A stretch of 64,000 nucleotides of DNA from Acipenser ruthenus (GCF_902713425.1 NC_081217.1:21998159-22062158); one strand, 5' to 3'; counted from the stretch's first letter, positions 41,801 to 54,293 are shown. Program-made: numbers and translations. Notes: generated from the sequence alone by a model not told the origin.

Positions 41801-44800
41801 TACTATCCTTTGATGTGACAGTATACTACCCTCAATACTAGTGCACTGCACGCATTGCATATCATGTATAGCCTTGCTCTAGAAAGATCCATTCTCTAGC
41901 ATTTAAAGGAGGGCAGCACACATTCTAGGACCCCCACAAATTGCTCAGTAGGAAAAGGAATTTGAATGGGTGAAGGGAGCGAGAAGGAGAGGGGACGGGG
42001 GCTAGCAGTGGAAACAGAGGAAGGGGTGCCCTACACTTTTTCGGGGGGCCTCCTGTGGCGCTCGGTACCTGCGATGAGCCTCCACAATATAATCCAACAG
42101 CTGCTGCTCCTGAGAGGTCAGCTCCACGCGCTCCTAAAACACAGACACCAAAAAACAATCGGTCAAACATACACCCTCCATTTTCAACACCTCAAATCCT
42201 GACCGCTCACACGAGCACCTTGCAGATTCAATTGTGCTCACGATTTCTAAAAAAGTTTTATTTTATTTTTTTAATGCAAGTGCTGTACTTACCGTCATCA
42301 ACGTTTTCTGAAGCAGGCTGCTGAAAAAAAACACCGTCAGCTGCCTCTCTGTGTAAAAGCGGGCATTTGATTTGTGACAGCCGCTGGTGAGACGTTAAGA
42401 AGAGGACATGTGAGAGGACTACCTGGGCAGGCTGTCGGGCTGTGGAGGAGACCTGCTTGCTCTCTGTCCCCTCGTCCTCCAGCTTGATGCTGCACAGGAA
42501 GTCCAGGCCCTGCTTGGCGTTCTTGCGGAGTCGCTTGGACTTGCACTGAACCTCCGTCAGTAGACCTGGGAGAGGCAGGGAGAGGCAGGGAGCAGGGTGA
42601 GGCAGTGAGGCTGGTGCTAGGAGCAGAGCGGCCAGCCTCACTGTGAAGAGCGACACTGGGCTGTATCCATCAACCATTATGTGGTTGACCGTGATTTAAT
42701 CTGATGCTTTATCACAGTCATCGCACCTCAACAATGCATGTGCTTTAGAATCCTATATTGTACTTCGCTTTGCCATGTTTTTACAAAGTAACGACCCACT
42801 CGCCCCATCAATGCCCATCCGGTTCCTAATAACTCATTTTCCCCAGGAGTGCATCAAGCATCCTGAAGAATCCCACTCACACTCTGCCAGCATGCCCACT
42901 GCCCTGCACTTGTTCAGACGGCACTCCTGGCACTTCCTGCGCATGTACATGTCCATCTCGCAGTGCCCGCCGCTCTTGCACTGGTACACCGCCTTCTTCG
43001 TGATGCTGCGTCGGAAGAACCCTGCAGACATGGACAGCGTCACTGTAACGCCCGGCGCCTGCCATCTCAGTGCTGCTGAGTCCAGCAAGCGCAATGCAAG
43101 ACCCACTAAAGCATGCAAGGTGCTTTGAATTAACAGAATCATGTGTACACCAGCATTTCGTCGGCTTTCACATTTTTTTCTCGTATAAAATACAAACACG
43201 TACAGTACGTCACAAATGGTATTTTCATCTGAGCTAATAATGAATTTGCAGATCGCGCCTTCCAGAAATCTGATTGCTGCACTCGCTTGAGTCTATGAAG
43301 CGAGGGCAACACCACACATTTTAATCAATTTTCTTAGAAATGCTAAAACGACAAAGCCACTAAAATGAACAACGAACACTTCTAATCTCCGAATACCTCC
43401 AAAGTCCTAGCGAGCGTTTTATAGTTTTGCTTGTAAATAATAATGGGTTAAGCAGCTTTTCACGCTGGCTTAGCGATAACAAGCCAGACTCAGTACCCTC
43501 CTGCCTCTCCGTACCTTTACAGCCCTCGCAGGTGAGTGCATTGTAGTGATACCCAGAGGCCTTGTCCCCGCACACCACACACAGCTCCTCCTGCCCTCGG
43601 AGTCCCAGGCGAGGGCGCTTCAGAGCTGGGATGCCAGCCATGCCAGGGAGGACGGGCACCCCGCTGGGGTCCAGCTCAGAGGGCAGCGTGTAGGAGGGTT
43701 TGCCCAGCTCACACCCCCCCAGCTGGTACTGCCCCTCGGGGTACTGCAAGCAATATGGGTAGGGGGCATAGCAGGACTGAGAGGAGGGCGCCCCCTGCAG
43801 CATGGGCGAGAACTGCATCCCGGAATACTGGCTGAATGGGGAGAGCTGGTGATCTGCCTCCTGTAGAGGGTAGCTCAGGTGGTCTGATAGGACATCTGTA
43901 AAGACATAAAACACGACCTGATCCATAACTCTGCAATGATCCTTTCCTAATCGGTTACTGTGCCTTTAAGTAACTTATGTAGTTCACCAGTGCGTGTATG
44001 TGATTGAGAGTTTAAAATTGCTCAATGGGTTTCTGATTTCCTGTAGATGCAGCTGGGGTCAGCTGGAGTGTATGCGACTGGCGCACGTAGTAGAAACAGG
44101 AGAATTCGGAATTGATTGTACTTTTAAAAAAATGATACACGAGCCCACAGAGACGCAATAGAAAACCTAAAAAAAAATGAAGAAACTTTGAACTGGTCGA
44201 GATGTGAAAAAAACAACACATCAAAAACAGGATGCAGCTGACTTATTCCGATTCCACTTTCATTGACCAGAAAGCAGGAATTCGTTCCGGGCTTTTTGGA
44301 CAGCGGTCAAGCTAATTGGATTAACAGCAATGGTTTTAGTCACTTTGTCAGGGGACCGGGTCCAGTGACGTCATTGATACAGGAGATGATCCCAGAGGAG
44401 CATGAATCGTCTGCACGTGTTTCCGGCATTCAGCTTGGACACCCCTCGGGGGGGGGGGGGGGGGGGAATCGAGGACCCAAGAGCAGGACCCCTGCAGGAT
44501 TGAGTAATGAAGTAATTATGCATTGCAGTGACTTCATGGCAGCTCAGGGGCTGTGCTGTAGCTCAGTGAATGCATCTACCAATGGGAGTAAGACTGAGCA
44601 GCAGTACAGAGTTTAGAAGATGCTTTCATCTGAGTGTGGGAGAGGCTGTTGTAGATGTCTGCTGTAGACTTATGCAATGCTGTCTACATCAAACCTACCT
44701 TGATATTAGTAAGGGGAACCCTTTACATGAAGTGTCTCTCCTCACTGTGTATTTACATGGTAGATACATGGTGAATGCATGTGTGCTTACGCATCTTATA

Positions 44801-45585
44801 CACAACTGTATGTGAAAATGGTTAGTTCTGGGTGTGTGGGAGTGAGGGAGGTCATCAGCGTCCCGGACTCTCCCTCCACAAGCGCTCTCCAGTATCAGTG
44901 TTTGTAAACGGAGACAGCACTGTGTAAACACTACACACAGGCAGAGATGTACGCATCACAAGCGCGGAGAGGAGCTGCCAGAAATGCTACCGACTAGCTG
45001 ATGAAAAGAGGCAGAGGAAGCTGCGATAAAACAGGGACCATAGATAGCACCAGGCAGGACCCAGCTTCATGAGGACGGGTTGTGCTTTATTCACTGTGTA
45101 GAACACAGCGCTGACCAGTGCTTTTAACCCTATTCTTTCTCAAAAGAATACATTTGTGTTAAACCTGGTGGGAAATATCAGAGTTTTCGGCAATAGACCT
45201 CTCATTATTCCCTCTGGATCTCCTAGCAGCTGAAGATCTGAAGCTACAGCTCAATGGGAAGACGTTCATCTTTGAGGTTCCTGGATCAGGTCCAACCCTC
45301 TCCACTGAGCTGCCAAGCCCTTACAAAGTATATCTGGTAAACCAGGGTGTAACCATTAACCTGTCCCCCCCTACAACACTGTACGAAAGATGATGGCTTA
45401 CCAGCATTGCATTCCTTTAAGGGTAGGAACTCAAGTGACGCATCCCCTTTTTGTTTTTGCTCACCATAATACTGCAGTGGCTCCGACACACAGTACCCAT
45501 CAGGCACTGCAATGTAACTGTTGGCAGCCATGCTGAGTTCTGACTCCTCCCACTCTCTCATTCGCGCAGCCTTCTGTTTCTGAAT
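38847..45585 (-). CDS. NR1H5: NR1H5, FXR-beta type nuclear receptor, apparently intact
   Basis: This is a ligand-activated transcription factor of the farnesoid X group, with sterol ligands and RXR partner. Coding exons: 45402-45561 (open frame reaches acceptor at 45586), 43515-43895, 42881-43021, 42423-42565, 42035-42133 (donor less sure), 41214-41301, 40764-40892, 40039-40155 and 38847-39055. They join in frame to about 488 residues from [10 protein letters not shown]. The DNA-binding domain is complete: [35 protein letters not shown] and [18 protein letters not shown]. The ligand domain keeps [53 protein letters not shown] and the AF-2 end [12 protein letters not shown]. The helix 2-3 segment (EAPRKS, then [11 protein letters not shown]) diverges from NR1H4, and its donor GTAGGG was chosen by frame. 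The start could lie in a further upstream exon, since the frame is open to the acceptor. Human NR1H5 is a pseudogene. Confidence 0.9.
39444..39692 (+). mobile_element. V-SINE-like SINE, full length
   Basis: The head is GCAGTGTGGAGTAGTGTTTA and GGTTGTGGGTTCAATCCCC. The core is CTGTTGTACCCTTGAGCAAG. The tail is CTGGATAAGGGTGTCTGC, AAGAAATAAATAATAATAAT. It is inserted in the last NR1H5 intron, opposite to the gene. Confidence 0.92.
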
Positions 45586-46366
45586 CTGGAAGAGCCAATT
45601 GGAACACAGTGGGATTAGTCGGTTTCACACTCCTGGAGTGGGGGGGGCAGTTTTAAAAGAAACACATATTATGAACATACATTGTACTGCAGTAGGTTAA
45701 AGAAATCTCTGTTTAGGAGCCTTGCTTTCAGGCAGTCTTGCACTTCCTTCTTCAACACCTTCTTTCCTGTCATTAACCACCCAGCTGCTTCCCTTTGCAG
45801 CCAGTCCCGCGCTCGGAAGCCTGTCCGAGGTGCTGCAGGAGGGAGAGAGTGACTGTGGGAGGAGACCTGCTCAGTGCGTTTTGTTCATGTGAAAGAACTG
45901 TCTGCCTGTTGAAGGATAACGTGGGAAAACATAAATAAATGAGTTTTAATACAGCCTAGTGACGGCTTAGTTCTGCGGATTGTAAACAGAGGGCTGGAGA
46001 GTGACTGTTTCAAGAGAGCCTCATTGACTCTGAATGTCCCGGGCCATCTCCTGAAATATCTGGCCAGCATGATTCTTAGTAAAGTGATTTGAATTCCTGC
46101 ACATCGATCTATTCTGCCCGAGGTCCTTTCACTATACGAAGCAGGAGTGTGGGGCGGTGCGTGATGGGAGACAGGCAGGCTTCAGACAGCGGGGTTTCCG
46201 CACTGCTTGAAAGAAGCCCCCTGTTTGTGTGCAGTGGCCAGGACCCAGGAGAGCACGCTGTTCTTATCGTGTCCCCATCCCAGCAGGGCAAAGTCCCAGC
46301 CTGTTACAACAACTGCTCTGCTGTTAGAATGGGGTTCATCAGTGACCACGCTGCACTAAAGGAATG
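45586..46366. other. Upstream of NR1H5, no exon recognised
   Basis: Noncoding NR1H5 first exons may lie here or further right, but none can be called. Confidence 0.4.
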
Positions 46367-46513
46367 CACAGTTCCATTAGAACAGAGTTCGCAGTTCCAT
46401 TAGAACGCAGTTCGCAGTTCCATTAGAACGCAGTTCACAGTTCCTTTAGAACGGAGTTCGCAGTTCCATTAGAACGCAGTTCGCAGTTCCATTAGAACGC
46501 AGTTCACAGTTCC
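46367..46513. repeat. 23-bp tandem repeat, about 6 copies
   Basis: The unit is CAGTTCCATTAGAACGCAGT plus TCG. Single-base variants are CACAG, CCTTTAG and CGGAG. Each unit contains GTTCCATTAGAAC, an imperfect palindrome. Confidence 0.9.
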
Positions 46514-48203
46514 AGACCACTCAATTGACCCACACATTGAGATCAGAACCGGCAGAGCCGCCGCACAGCCCGCAAAGTAAAACTTCTATGTAAGATCACC
46601 GTTTAGGTGATGTCAAAAAAGACAAAAGTTGGTAATTAACTAAACAGCCTGGACTAGCATTCCAGCGGATGAGACTTGGGACCTCTGAGTTCGCTGGCTA
46701 CAGTTAGCCGAACGTCGCTTCAGTATTTTAGGACACCCAGCATTTGGAGGTTCCAATAGGCTGATGTCTCATCAGAAGTGACGCGGAGATGAGGTTCATT
46801 TTAATCTCAAGGGTCTATTTCCTGTGAAAATAAATACACCGATAAATACTGCTGGAGCTGCCTGAAAAAAACGACAGAGAAAGCATGTCGTCTTTCATAT
46901 ATACTTAGACATATATATATATACTTCCACCACACTCTAAATTCACTTCCTGTGCTCAGGTATTAGTCAGCTGGTGTCCTATTAGACCCGTCAGCTGTTT
47001 CCAGCCCCTAGACGCTAACGTGACATTCCTGTGTATTTACATATCAGTTACTTAGTAAATGCATTTGCACGGACACGTCATTGCATGAATTCTGTATTTA
47101 ATGGATTTACTGTGTGGCTCTTTTTGCAGGATGTATGTAAAACACGAGAGCGTTGAATTACACAAGACCACACCGGGTTACACAAACAAAACACCGTTTT
47201 AATCGTGGTTATTAGGTCAGCTTTAAAAACTGTTTACACAATCTGTACACAAGCGTCTTAATCCGATTAGTCTTCCTGAGTCCTTCTGGCTTCTTATTTG
47301 ATTATAATATGCAGTGCAGTTCTGGATTGGGACATTGAAATGATAAGCAGTCTTTTCCACATTCCAATGCAGCCTCTCCCGCCCTTACTAGAATCTCCAT
47401 TCGTTTCAATCCTGTGCAACAGACCCGTCATCGCGAATTGTGTAGTGTATTTCAAATGGCATTTTTCATTGTAACCTGTATTATTACAAATAGGATCTTG
47501 ACATGTTCAATAATATTATATTCTCCGTGTTACTGAGCACAGCACCTTTCCATTGAGAAAGACTTAAAAAAGATTGTCTTTCTGTTTACAAAGCGTCTTT
47601 CAGTGTTTCTAGATGTACCACTATTGGGAGTTGTGTAGCTATGGATGGAGTGTATTTCTAGTCTCCTGTTTGATTGAATTCGCTAACCGTGTGATGGTAT
47701 TATCGTATTATTCACTTGAAATATGTATTGCTATTATTTAAAATGTTTTGATTTGATTTGATTTGTTCTATTGTGTAGTTCTCACTAAATATTCGGTTGT
47801 TTTATTTAATTAGTTGATTGGTCCCTGTTGTAGTTTAATAGTTTATCTACATTAAATAAAAATCTGTTGTATTAACCCGTGATTCAGTTTTATAAACCTG
47901 TGAATACACCTACTTAGAAACGAATAAAAATGATTGAACAAAATGAAATCACTGTTGAGAGATGATAATCTCGAAGCAGTGGGCTGGTATTTGCTGAATA
48001 ATTGTAGCTGTCTTTTGTTAGTTGATAATTAGCCATTAATTAACAGCCTTTGTTAACATGTTAGTAAGCTAGCTGTCACCTATGATAAGCAATGCTTTCC
48101 TATGATATGTTTCCTTGTGTTTTGGGTTTAATAACTCAGCTAGTTGAATGTTTTACTATGAGATTGTTGTTGAGGGCAGCTTGGAACACAAAAGCAATCC
48201 TGT
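46514..48203. other. Gene-free A/T-rich stretch
   Basis: No exon, RNA gene or element was recognised. It is A/T-rich with short TATA runs near 46900. Confidence 0.55.
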
Positions 48204-50485
48204 ACCCTCAAAACTTCATAACCCTCGAAACCGCATAACCCTCGAAACCCCATAACCCTCCAAACCCCATAACCCTGCAAACCCCATAACCCTCGAAACC
48301 CCATAACCCAAACCCCATAACCCTCCAAACCTCATAACCCTCGAAACCCCATAACCCTCCAAACCCCATAACCCTCGAAACCCCATAACCCTCGAAACCC
48401 CATAACCCTCCAAACCCCATAACCCTGCAAACCCCATAACCCTCGAAACCCCATAACCCAAACCCCATAACCCTCCAAACCTCATAACCCTCGAAACCCC
48501 ATAACCCTCGAAACCCCATAACCCTCCAAACCTCATAACCCTCGAAACCCCATAACCCTCCAAACCCCATAACCCTCCAAACCCCATAACCCTCGAAACC
48601 CCATAACCCTCCAAACCCCATAACCCTCCAAACCTCATAACCCTCCAAACCCCATAACCCTCCAAACCTCATAACCCTCGAAACCCCATAACCCTCCAAA
48701 CCCCATAACCCTCCAAACCCCATAACCCTCGAAACCCCATAACCCTCCAAACCCCATAACCCTCCAAACCTCATAACCCTCGAAACCCCATAACCCTCCA
48801 AACTTCATAACCCTCCAAACCCCATAACCCTCCAAACCTCATAACCCAAACCCCATAACCCTCCAAACCCCATACACCTCCAAACCCCATAACCCTCCAA
48901 ACCCCATAACCCTCCAAACCCCATAACCCTCGAAACCCCATAACCCTCCAAACCCCATAACCCTCCAAACCCCATAACCCTCGAAACCCCATAACCCTCG
49001 AAACCTCATAACCCTCAAAACCCCATAACCCTCCAAACCCCATAACCCTCCAAACCCCATAACCCTCCAAACCTCATAACCCAAACCCCATAACCCTGCA
49101 AACCCCATAACCCTCCAAACCTCATAACCCAAACCCCATAACCCTCCAAACCCCATAACCCTCCAAACTCCATAACCCTCCAAACCCCATAACCCTCCAA
49201 ACCTCATAACCCAAACCCCATAACCCTGCAAACCCCATAACCCTCCAAACCTCATAACCCTCCAAACCCCATAACCCTCCAAACCCCATAACCATCCAAA
49301 CCCCATAACCCTCGAAACCTCATAACCCAAACCCCATAACCCTCCAAACCCCATAACCCTCCAAACCCCATAACCCTGCAAACCCCATAACCCTCCAAAC
49401 CCCATAACCCTCCAAACCCCATAACCCTCCAAACCTCATAACCCAAACCCCATAACCCTGCAAACCCCATAACCCTCCAAACCTCATAACCCTCCAAACC
49501 CCATAACCCTCCAAACCCCATAACCCTGCAAACCCCATAACCCTCCAAACCTCATAACCCTCCAAACCCCATAACCCTCCAAACCCCATAACCCTCCAAA
49601 CCTCATAACCCTCCAAACCCCATAACCCTCCAAACCCCATAACCCAAACCCCATAACCCTCCAAACCCCATAACCCAAACCCCATAACCCTCCAAACCTC
49701 ATAACCCAAACCCCATAACCCTGCAAACCCCATAACCCTCCAAACCCCATAACCCAAACCTCATAACCCTCCAAACCTCATAACCCTCCAAACCTCATAA
49801 CCCAAACCCCATAACCCTCCAAACCCCATAACCCAAACCCCATAACCCAAACCCCATAACCCTCCAAACCTCATAACCCAAACCCCATAACCCTCCAAAC
49901 CCCATAACCCTCCAAACCTCATAACCCAAACCCCATAACCCTCCAAACTGCATAACCCTCCAAACCCCATAACCCTCCAAACCCCATAACCCTCCAAACC
50001 TCATAACCCAAACCCCATAACCCTCCAAACCCCATAACCCTCCAAAACCCATAACCCTCCAAACCTCATAACCCAAACCCCATAACCCTCCAAACCCCAT
50101 AACCCTCCAAACCCCATAACCCTCCAAACCCCATAACCCTCCAAACTCCATAACCCTCCAAACCCCATAACCCTCCAAACCCCATAACCCTCCAAACCTC
50201 ATAACCCAAACCCCATAACCCTCCAAACTGCATAACCCTCCAAACCCCATAACCCTCCAAACCCCATAACCCTCCAAACCCCATAACCCAAACCCCATAA
50301 CCCTCCAAACCCCATAACCCTCCAAAACCCATAACCCTCCAAACCTCATAACCCAAACCCCATAACCCTCCAAACCCCATAACCCTCCAAACCCCATAAC
50401 CCTCCAAACCCCATAACCTTCCAAACTCCATAACCCTCCAAACCCCATAACCCTCCAAACCTCATAACCCAAACCCCATAACCCT
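48204..50485. repeat. 17/14-bp telomere-like minisatellite, 2.3 kb
   Basis: The unit is CATAACCCTCCAAACCC (17 bp), with variants CTCG, CTGC and CTCAT, and a 14-bp form lacking CTC (CATAACCCAAACCC). There are about 140 units. The minus strand is G-rich (GGGTTATGGGGTTTGGAGGG) and is open in all three frames because 17 is not a multiple of 3. Higher-order copies are visible: 48241-48390 repeats as 48391-48540 (150 bp), and about 49940-50205 repeats as 50220-50485 (280-bp offset). It lies between NR1H5 and SIKE1. Confidence 0.97.
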
Positions 50486-51611
50486 TGCTGTTTATCAAAG
50501 AAACATCTGACCTCCTGACATCTGAGTTATTGCAATGAGACTCACTCACAATAAATACAACCATGATAAAAAAAAAACCCCAAAAACACATTCAATTACA
50601 TTAGTCATTGATTCATGTTTGGGGAATAGAGAGGGGAATTACATATTTGTCATCTGTTGTCACAGTCAGACTGGAGCTGTTTGGATCGCTGGATTGTGTG
50701 CTTTTTTGGATTTTGAAAAGGACAGGAAGCCCCCCCCATCACGTCCTTGCCCCCCCCCCCCCCCCCCCCTCAGGGTTTGAAGCGCTCCTGTCTGAAATGT
50801 TTGTCCTCCTGTCATGTTTGTAGAGGCAATATTTGCACCCAGGTTAAAGTTTAACAAGAACAAGGCAAAGATTTCAAGCCCAGGCAGAACACAGCTACTG
50901 TTCTCAGACTGGGTCACAAATTCCTGTTTCCTCTTTAGATAGTAATGGAAATCTCTCTTGCAGTGTTCTGTACGGGTACTCAGAGAGTTCACAGCTAATG
51001 GCCAGTGTCGGGGGGGGGGGGGGGGGGGGGGCGATGCCAGCGCGGGTCGGACCTTGTTTGTAGGGTTTTGCCCGTCTTGGCTGGAGGACCAGCAAGGCTG
51101 CGTTAGGGTTTGAGATCATGCAGGGCAAAGTAGAAATGAGCTTAGTACACCTCCTATTCAGTGACCCCTACACACACACACACACACACAGCGCAGCACA
51201 GCGCAGCATTAAGAAATACTGTTTATTCTGTGGTCATAGTTAGTCAATGAATAAGAACAGACCGTGCAATACTCCCTGACTCGTGTAACCTTACTGCAGT
51301 GACAACAACAGGTACGATATATTAACTAATAATACAAACATGAACATTGGTGCTTTAAATAAAGCAGGTCCAAAACGTACTCACAGAAGACCTCACTTAA
51401 AAACAGTACTTCTAAACGATGACTAATATATTTGACTAACATTGTAGTGTTGTAATGTGAAGCATTTCTGCCCTGGTTATATACTGTGCATTCATACCAT
51501 TGCTTTTCATGAAATACAACGCGTTCTGTTGTTCAAACGCTGCAAATCAACGGCAGTCTCAACAATGCACACTAAACAGGTCCGTCTTCATGCTTCTGTG
51601 ATATTAAGTGG
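50486..51611. other. Gene-free stretch with G/C homopolymers
   Basis: It holds a poly-C run near 50751-50769, a poly-G run near 51010-51031, and a (CA)n run near 51170-51189 next to a short GCGCAGCACA repeat. No gene was recognised. Confidence 0.6.
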
Positions 51612-51829
51612 GCCGGTTCTGTGCTGGCACATGAAAGCTGTGAGCGGTTCTGTGCTGGAACAGGAAAGCTGTGAGCGGTTCTGTGCTGGAACAGGAAAGC
51701 TGTGAGCGGTTCTGTGCTGGAACAGGAAAGCTGTGAGCGGTTCTGTTCTGGAACAGGAAAGCTGTGAGCGGTTCTGTTCTGGAACAGGAAAGCTGTGAGC
51801 GGTTCTGTGCTGGAACAGGAAAGCTGTGA
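51612..51829. repeat. 31-bp tandem repeat, 7 copies
   Basis: The unit is GGAACAGGAAAGCTGTGAGC then GGTTCTGTGCT. Variants have GGCACATGAAAG in the first copy and TTCTGTTCT in two copies. Confidence 0.95.
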
Positions 51830-52173
51830 AGCTTTCTTTTCTTTAACTATTCCTAATTTGTGTCGATTCCATTCCATAACTGTATATTACAAATGGTATA
51901 TTTCATAACATTTCTTAGATCCAGTCGCGAAAAGAAAATCGCACAAATGCGTCAAATAAACACTTCTCCCCTACTTCAAAACTAGCAAAACTATTCGGTA
52001 ACTGGGGCAAAACGTTCTGGCTGGTGTCTCCCCCCGGTATTTGTCTGCTTGAACTATAGTTTAACAACAAATAAATTCATTGATATCATTTACATAAATG
52101 TGTTATAATGCGTGCCTCCCCTCAGCTCTTTCTCTTCCCTGGGTCCCCTAGACAAAGTAGTGATGCTTACCAG

Positions 52174-52676
52174 TGCTGTGTGTCTCCTCGCTGTGTGTCT
52201 CCTCACTGTGTGTCTCCTTGCTGTGTGTCTCCTTGCTCTGTGTCTCCTTGCTTTGGGTCTCCTCGCTGTGTGTCTCCTCGCTGTGTGTCTCGTCCGTGTG
52301 TCTCCTCGCTGTGTGTCTCCTCCCTGTGTGTCTCCTCGCTGTGTCTCCTCGCTGTGTGTCTCCTCGCTGTGTGTCTCATCCGTGTGTCTCCTCGCTGTGT
52401 GTCTCCTCCCTGTGTGTCTCCTTGCTGTGTCTCCTTGCTCTGGGTCTCCTCGCTGTGTGTCTCCTTGCTGTGTTTCCTTGCTCTGGGTCTCCTCGCTGTG
52501 TGTCTCCTTGCTGTGTGTCTCCTTGCTGTGTGTCTCCTCCGTGTGTCTCCTTGCTGTGTGTCTCCTCGCTGTGTGTCTCCTTGCTCTGGGTCTCCTTGCT
52601 CTGTGTGTCTCCTCGCTGTGTGCCTCCTCGCTGTGTCTCCTCGCTCTGGGTCTCCTCCCTGTGTGTGCTGCTGTGT
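52174..52676. repeat. 15-bp pyrimidine-rich minisatellite
   Basis: The unit is CTGTGTGTCTCCTCG, with variants CTTG, CTCTGGGTCTCC and CCGTGTGTCTCC. There are about 33 copies. One strand is T/C/G with almost no A. Since 15 is a multiple of 3, long open frames arise (Cys-Val-Ser-Ser-Leu type), but they are not genes. Confidence 0.95.
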
Positions 52677-53998
52677 TGACTGGTGCTCCCTCTCTCCTAG
52701 TTGGGCTGCTCTGGCCCCTCTCCCCCTATTTATCTCACAGAGTCTCTCTGCAAACACGGAGCTGCTCCAGACACACCACAGAGCTGCGCTGCGGCCCGAT
52801 CTCTCTCCCTCACTTCCCACACACAGGGTCAGAGGCAGGGCCGCCCCCAGCTAGCATAAATCAAACACTGCAGAGAGGAGGGTGGAGAGAAAATAGAGGG
52901 GAGAAGGGAGCGGGACAGTCAGGGAGATACAAGCTAAACTTGTCAAGGCCAATTGTGTCAACCTGTCACTCTGTGTGGGTGACTCACACCGAGAGTGAGG
53001 TTCATCAGAATAGAAAGTATTTTTTTTCATATTACATGAAAGTGCACCCTGGGTTTTCCAATGGACCAACTATTAATAAAAACTACGACTTGTTAACAAA
53101 TAACAAACTGTAAGGGACAGTTTATATATAAATAAGCTCTCTGAATGAAACGAAACTGGAGCTTTGTGCAGTCGCTGCCCTCTGAGCTGCGCTGGGCTCT
53201 GTATCAAAGCACTGGGCTTTTCTGAAGAGAACAAGCCTCCTCTAATGTATAGCTGCTTTTCATATGCGTCAGTTGAAAACCACCAGGCCACAGTCGGAGG
53301 CCATGGCTGCAGTCCAGCCGTCATCACTTCCAGAACACTGGAGACTCTGCGACGTTTTAAAATGCATGTTTTAAAAGCATCGGGTGACAACGGGTGTTCA
53401 GGGTTAGCAAGTACCTCAACAATGCCATTGTCCTGTTCTTTACTGCCCCTTGTGTTATTTCAATGACTTTGTATTCAAATCCGGTCTGTTTTTTGATAGT
53501 GAGAAGGTTCTTTCTTCTGTGTAATGTTAGCCAGACCGGTCTCTTTACAGAAGCCTATGCCCTCTAGTAATAGTCACTTTAGATCAAGGTTTCTTTTGTT
53601 TTACTCTCCCCTTACTAATTTAAAGACACTCAGGGCAATGCACAATTCAAATACAAGAAACATTAGACAGATTAAGAGGGTTTTGCAAGGATCTTAAAAA
53701 GGTAAAGGTAAACACTAAAAAAATATCATTTGAAGCTGCTTGCTTTTAAATCAGCCTTCTGCGTTGTTTCATACTGGTTTTATAGCCAGAGTGTTGTTAA
53801 ACATAGCAGCAAAACACAACACGATTCTATTGCTTGTGTTACAGGCAGGTAACATGGAACCTGGACTGAGGAGCAGCAACAGGAACGTGAGCCAGTCAGC
53901 AGCTGGGCACAGACCCCTAGGAATCGCATCAGCAGTGAAAGCATGTCTGCTTCATACGCCTGTATATGCAGGGTCCCCTGGGATTGATTTCCAGGAAG

Positions 53999-53999
<1 letters not shown>
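52677..53999. other. Intergenic, no gene seen
   Basis: No coding signal, known RNA or element was recognised apart from short A/T runs. Confidence 0.5.
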
Positions 54000-54051
<52 letters not shown>

Positions 54052-54112
54052 GACTCCAGCTGGACCGTCTCCCTCCCTCTCTCTCTCTCTCCCTCCCTCT
54101 CTCTCTCTGGCC
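54000..54112. repeat. (GT)n and (CT)n microsatellites
   Basis: About 25 GT units at 54000-54050 are followed by CT/CCCT-rich runs to about 54112. Confidence 0.95.
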
Positions 54113-54278
54113 TTTCTCCCTCTCTCACACTCCGTCCTCGCCTGTGTGTCTCATCCCTCATCCGCTCTGTTTACTCCGGGGGCCGTGGCAATTAACTGTT
54201 ATCCGACTCGCTAATGAGCATCCATTGTGGTCCAGGGGGGATGCAAGGGGGGTTTGAGTTGCCCATCTTGTCTGGAGA

Positions 54279-54293
54279 CCAGCAGGGGGCGCT
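54279..54293 (+). promoter_or_regulatory. CTCF-type motif
   Basis: CCAGCAGGGGGCGCT is a full match to the vertebrate CTCF core consensus. It sits in the gene-poor gap between NR1H5 and SIKE1. Confidence 0.55.

Noticed and set aside
48208-50472. Many open frames of Met-Glu-Gly-Tyr-Gly-Val type on the minus strand
   Set aside because: They are produced by the 17/14-bp minisatellite, which lacks stops in any frame. There are no splice sites and no known protein.
48204-50485. Interstitial true telomere repeat
   Set aside because: The unit is not (TTAGGG)n. It only shares TAACCC blocks, so it is called telomere-like.
52112-53113. 333-residue Cys/Leu/Ser-rich open frame
   Set aside because: It follows the 15-bp repeat and loses any pattern outside it.
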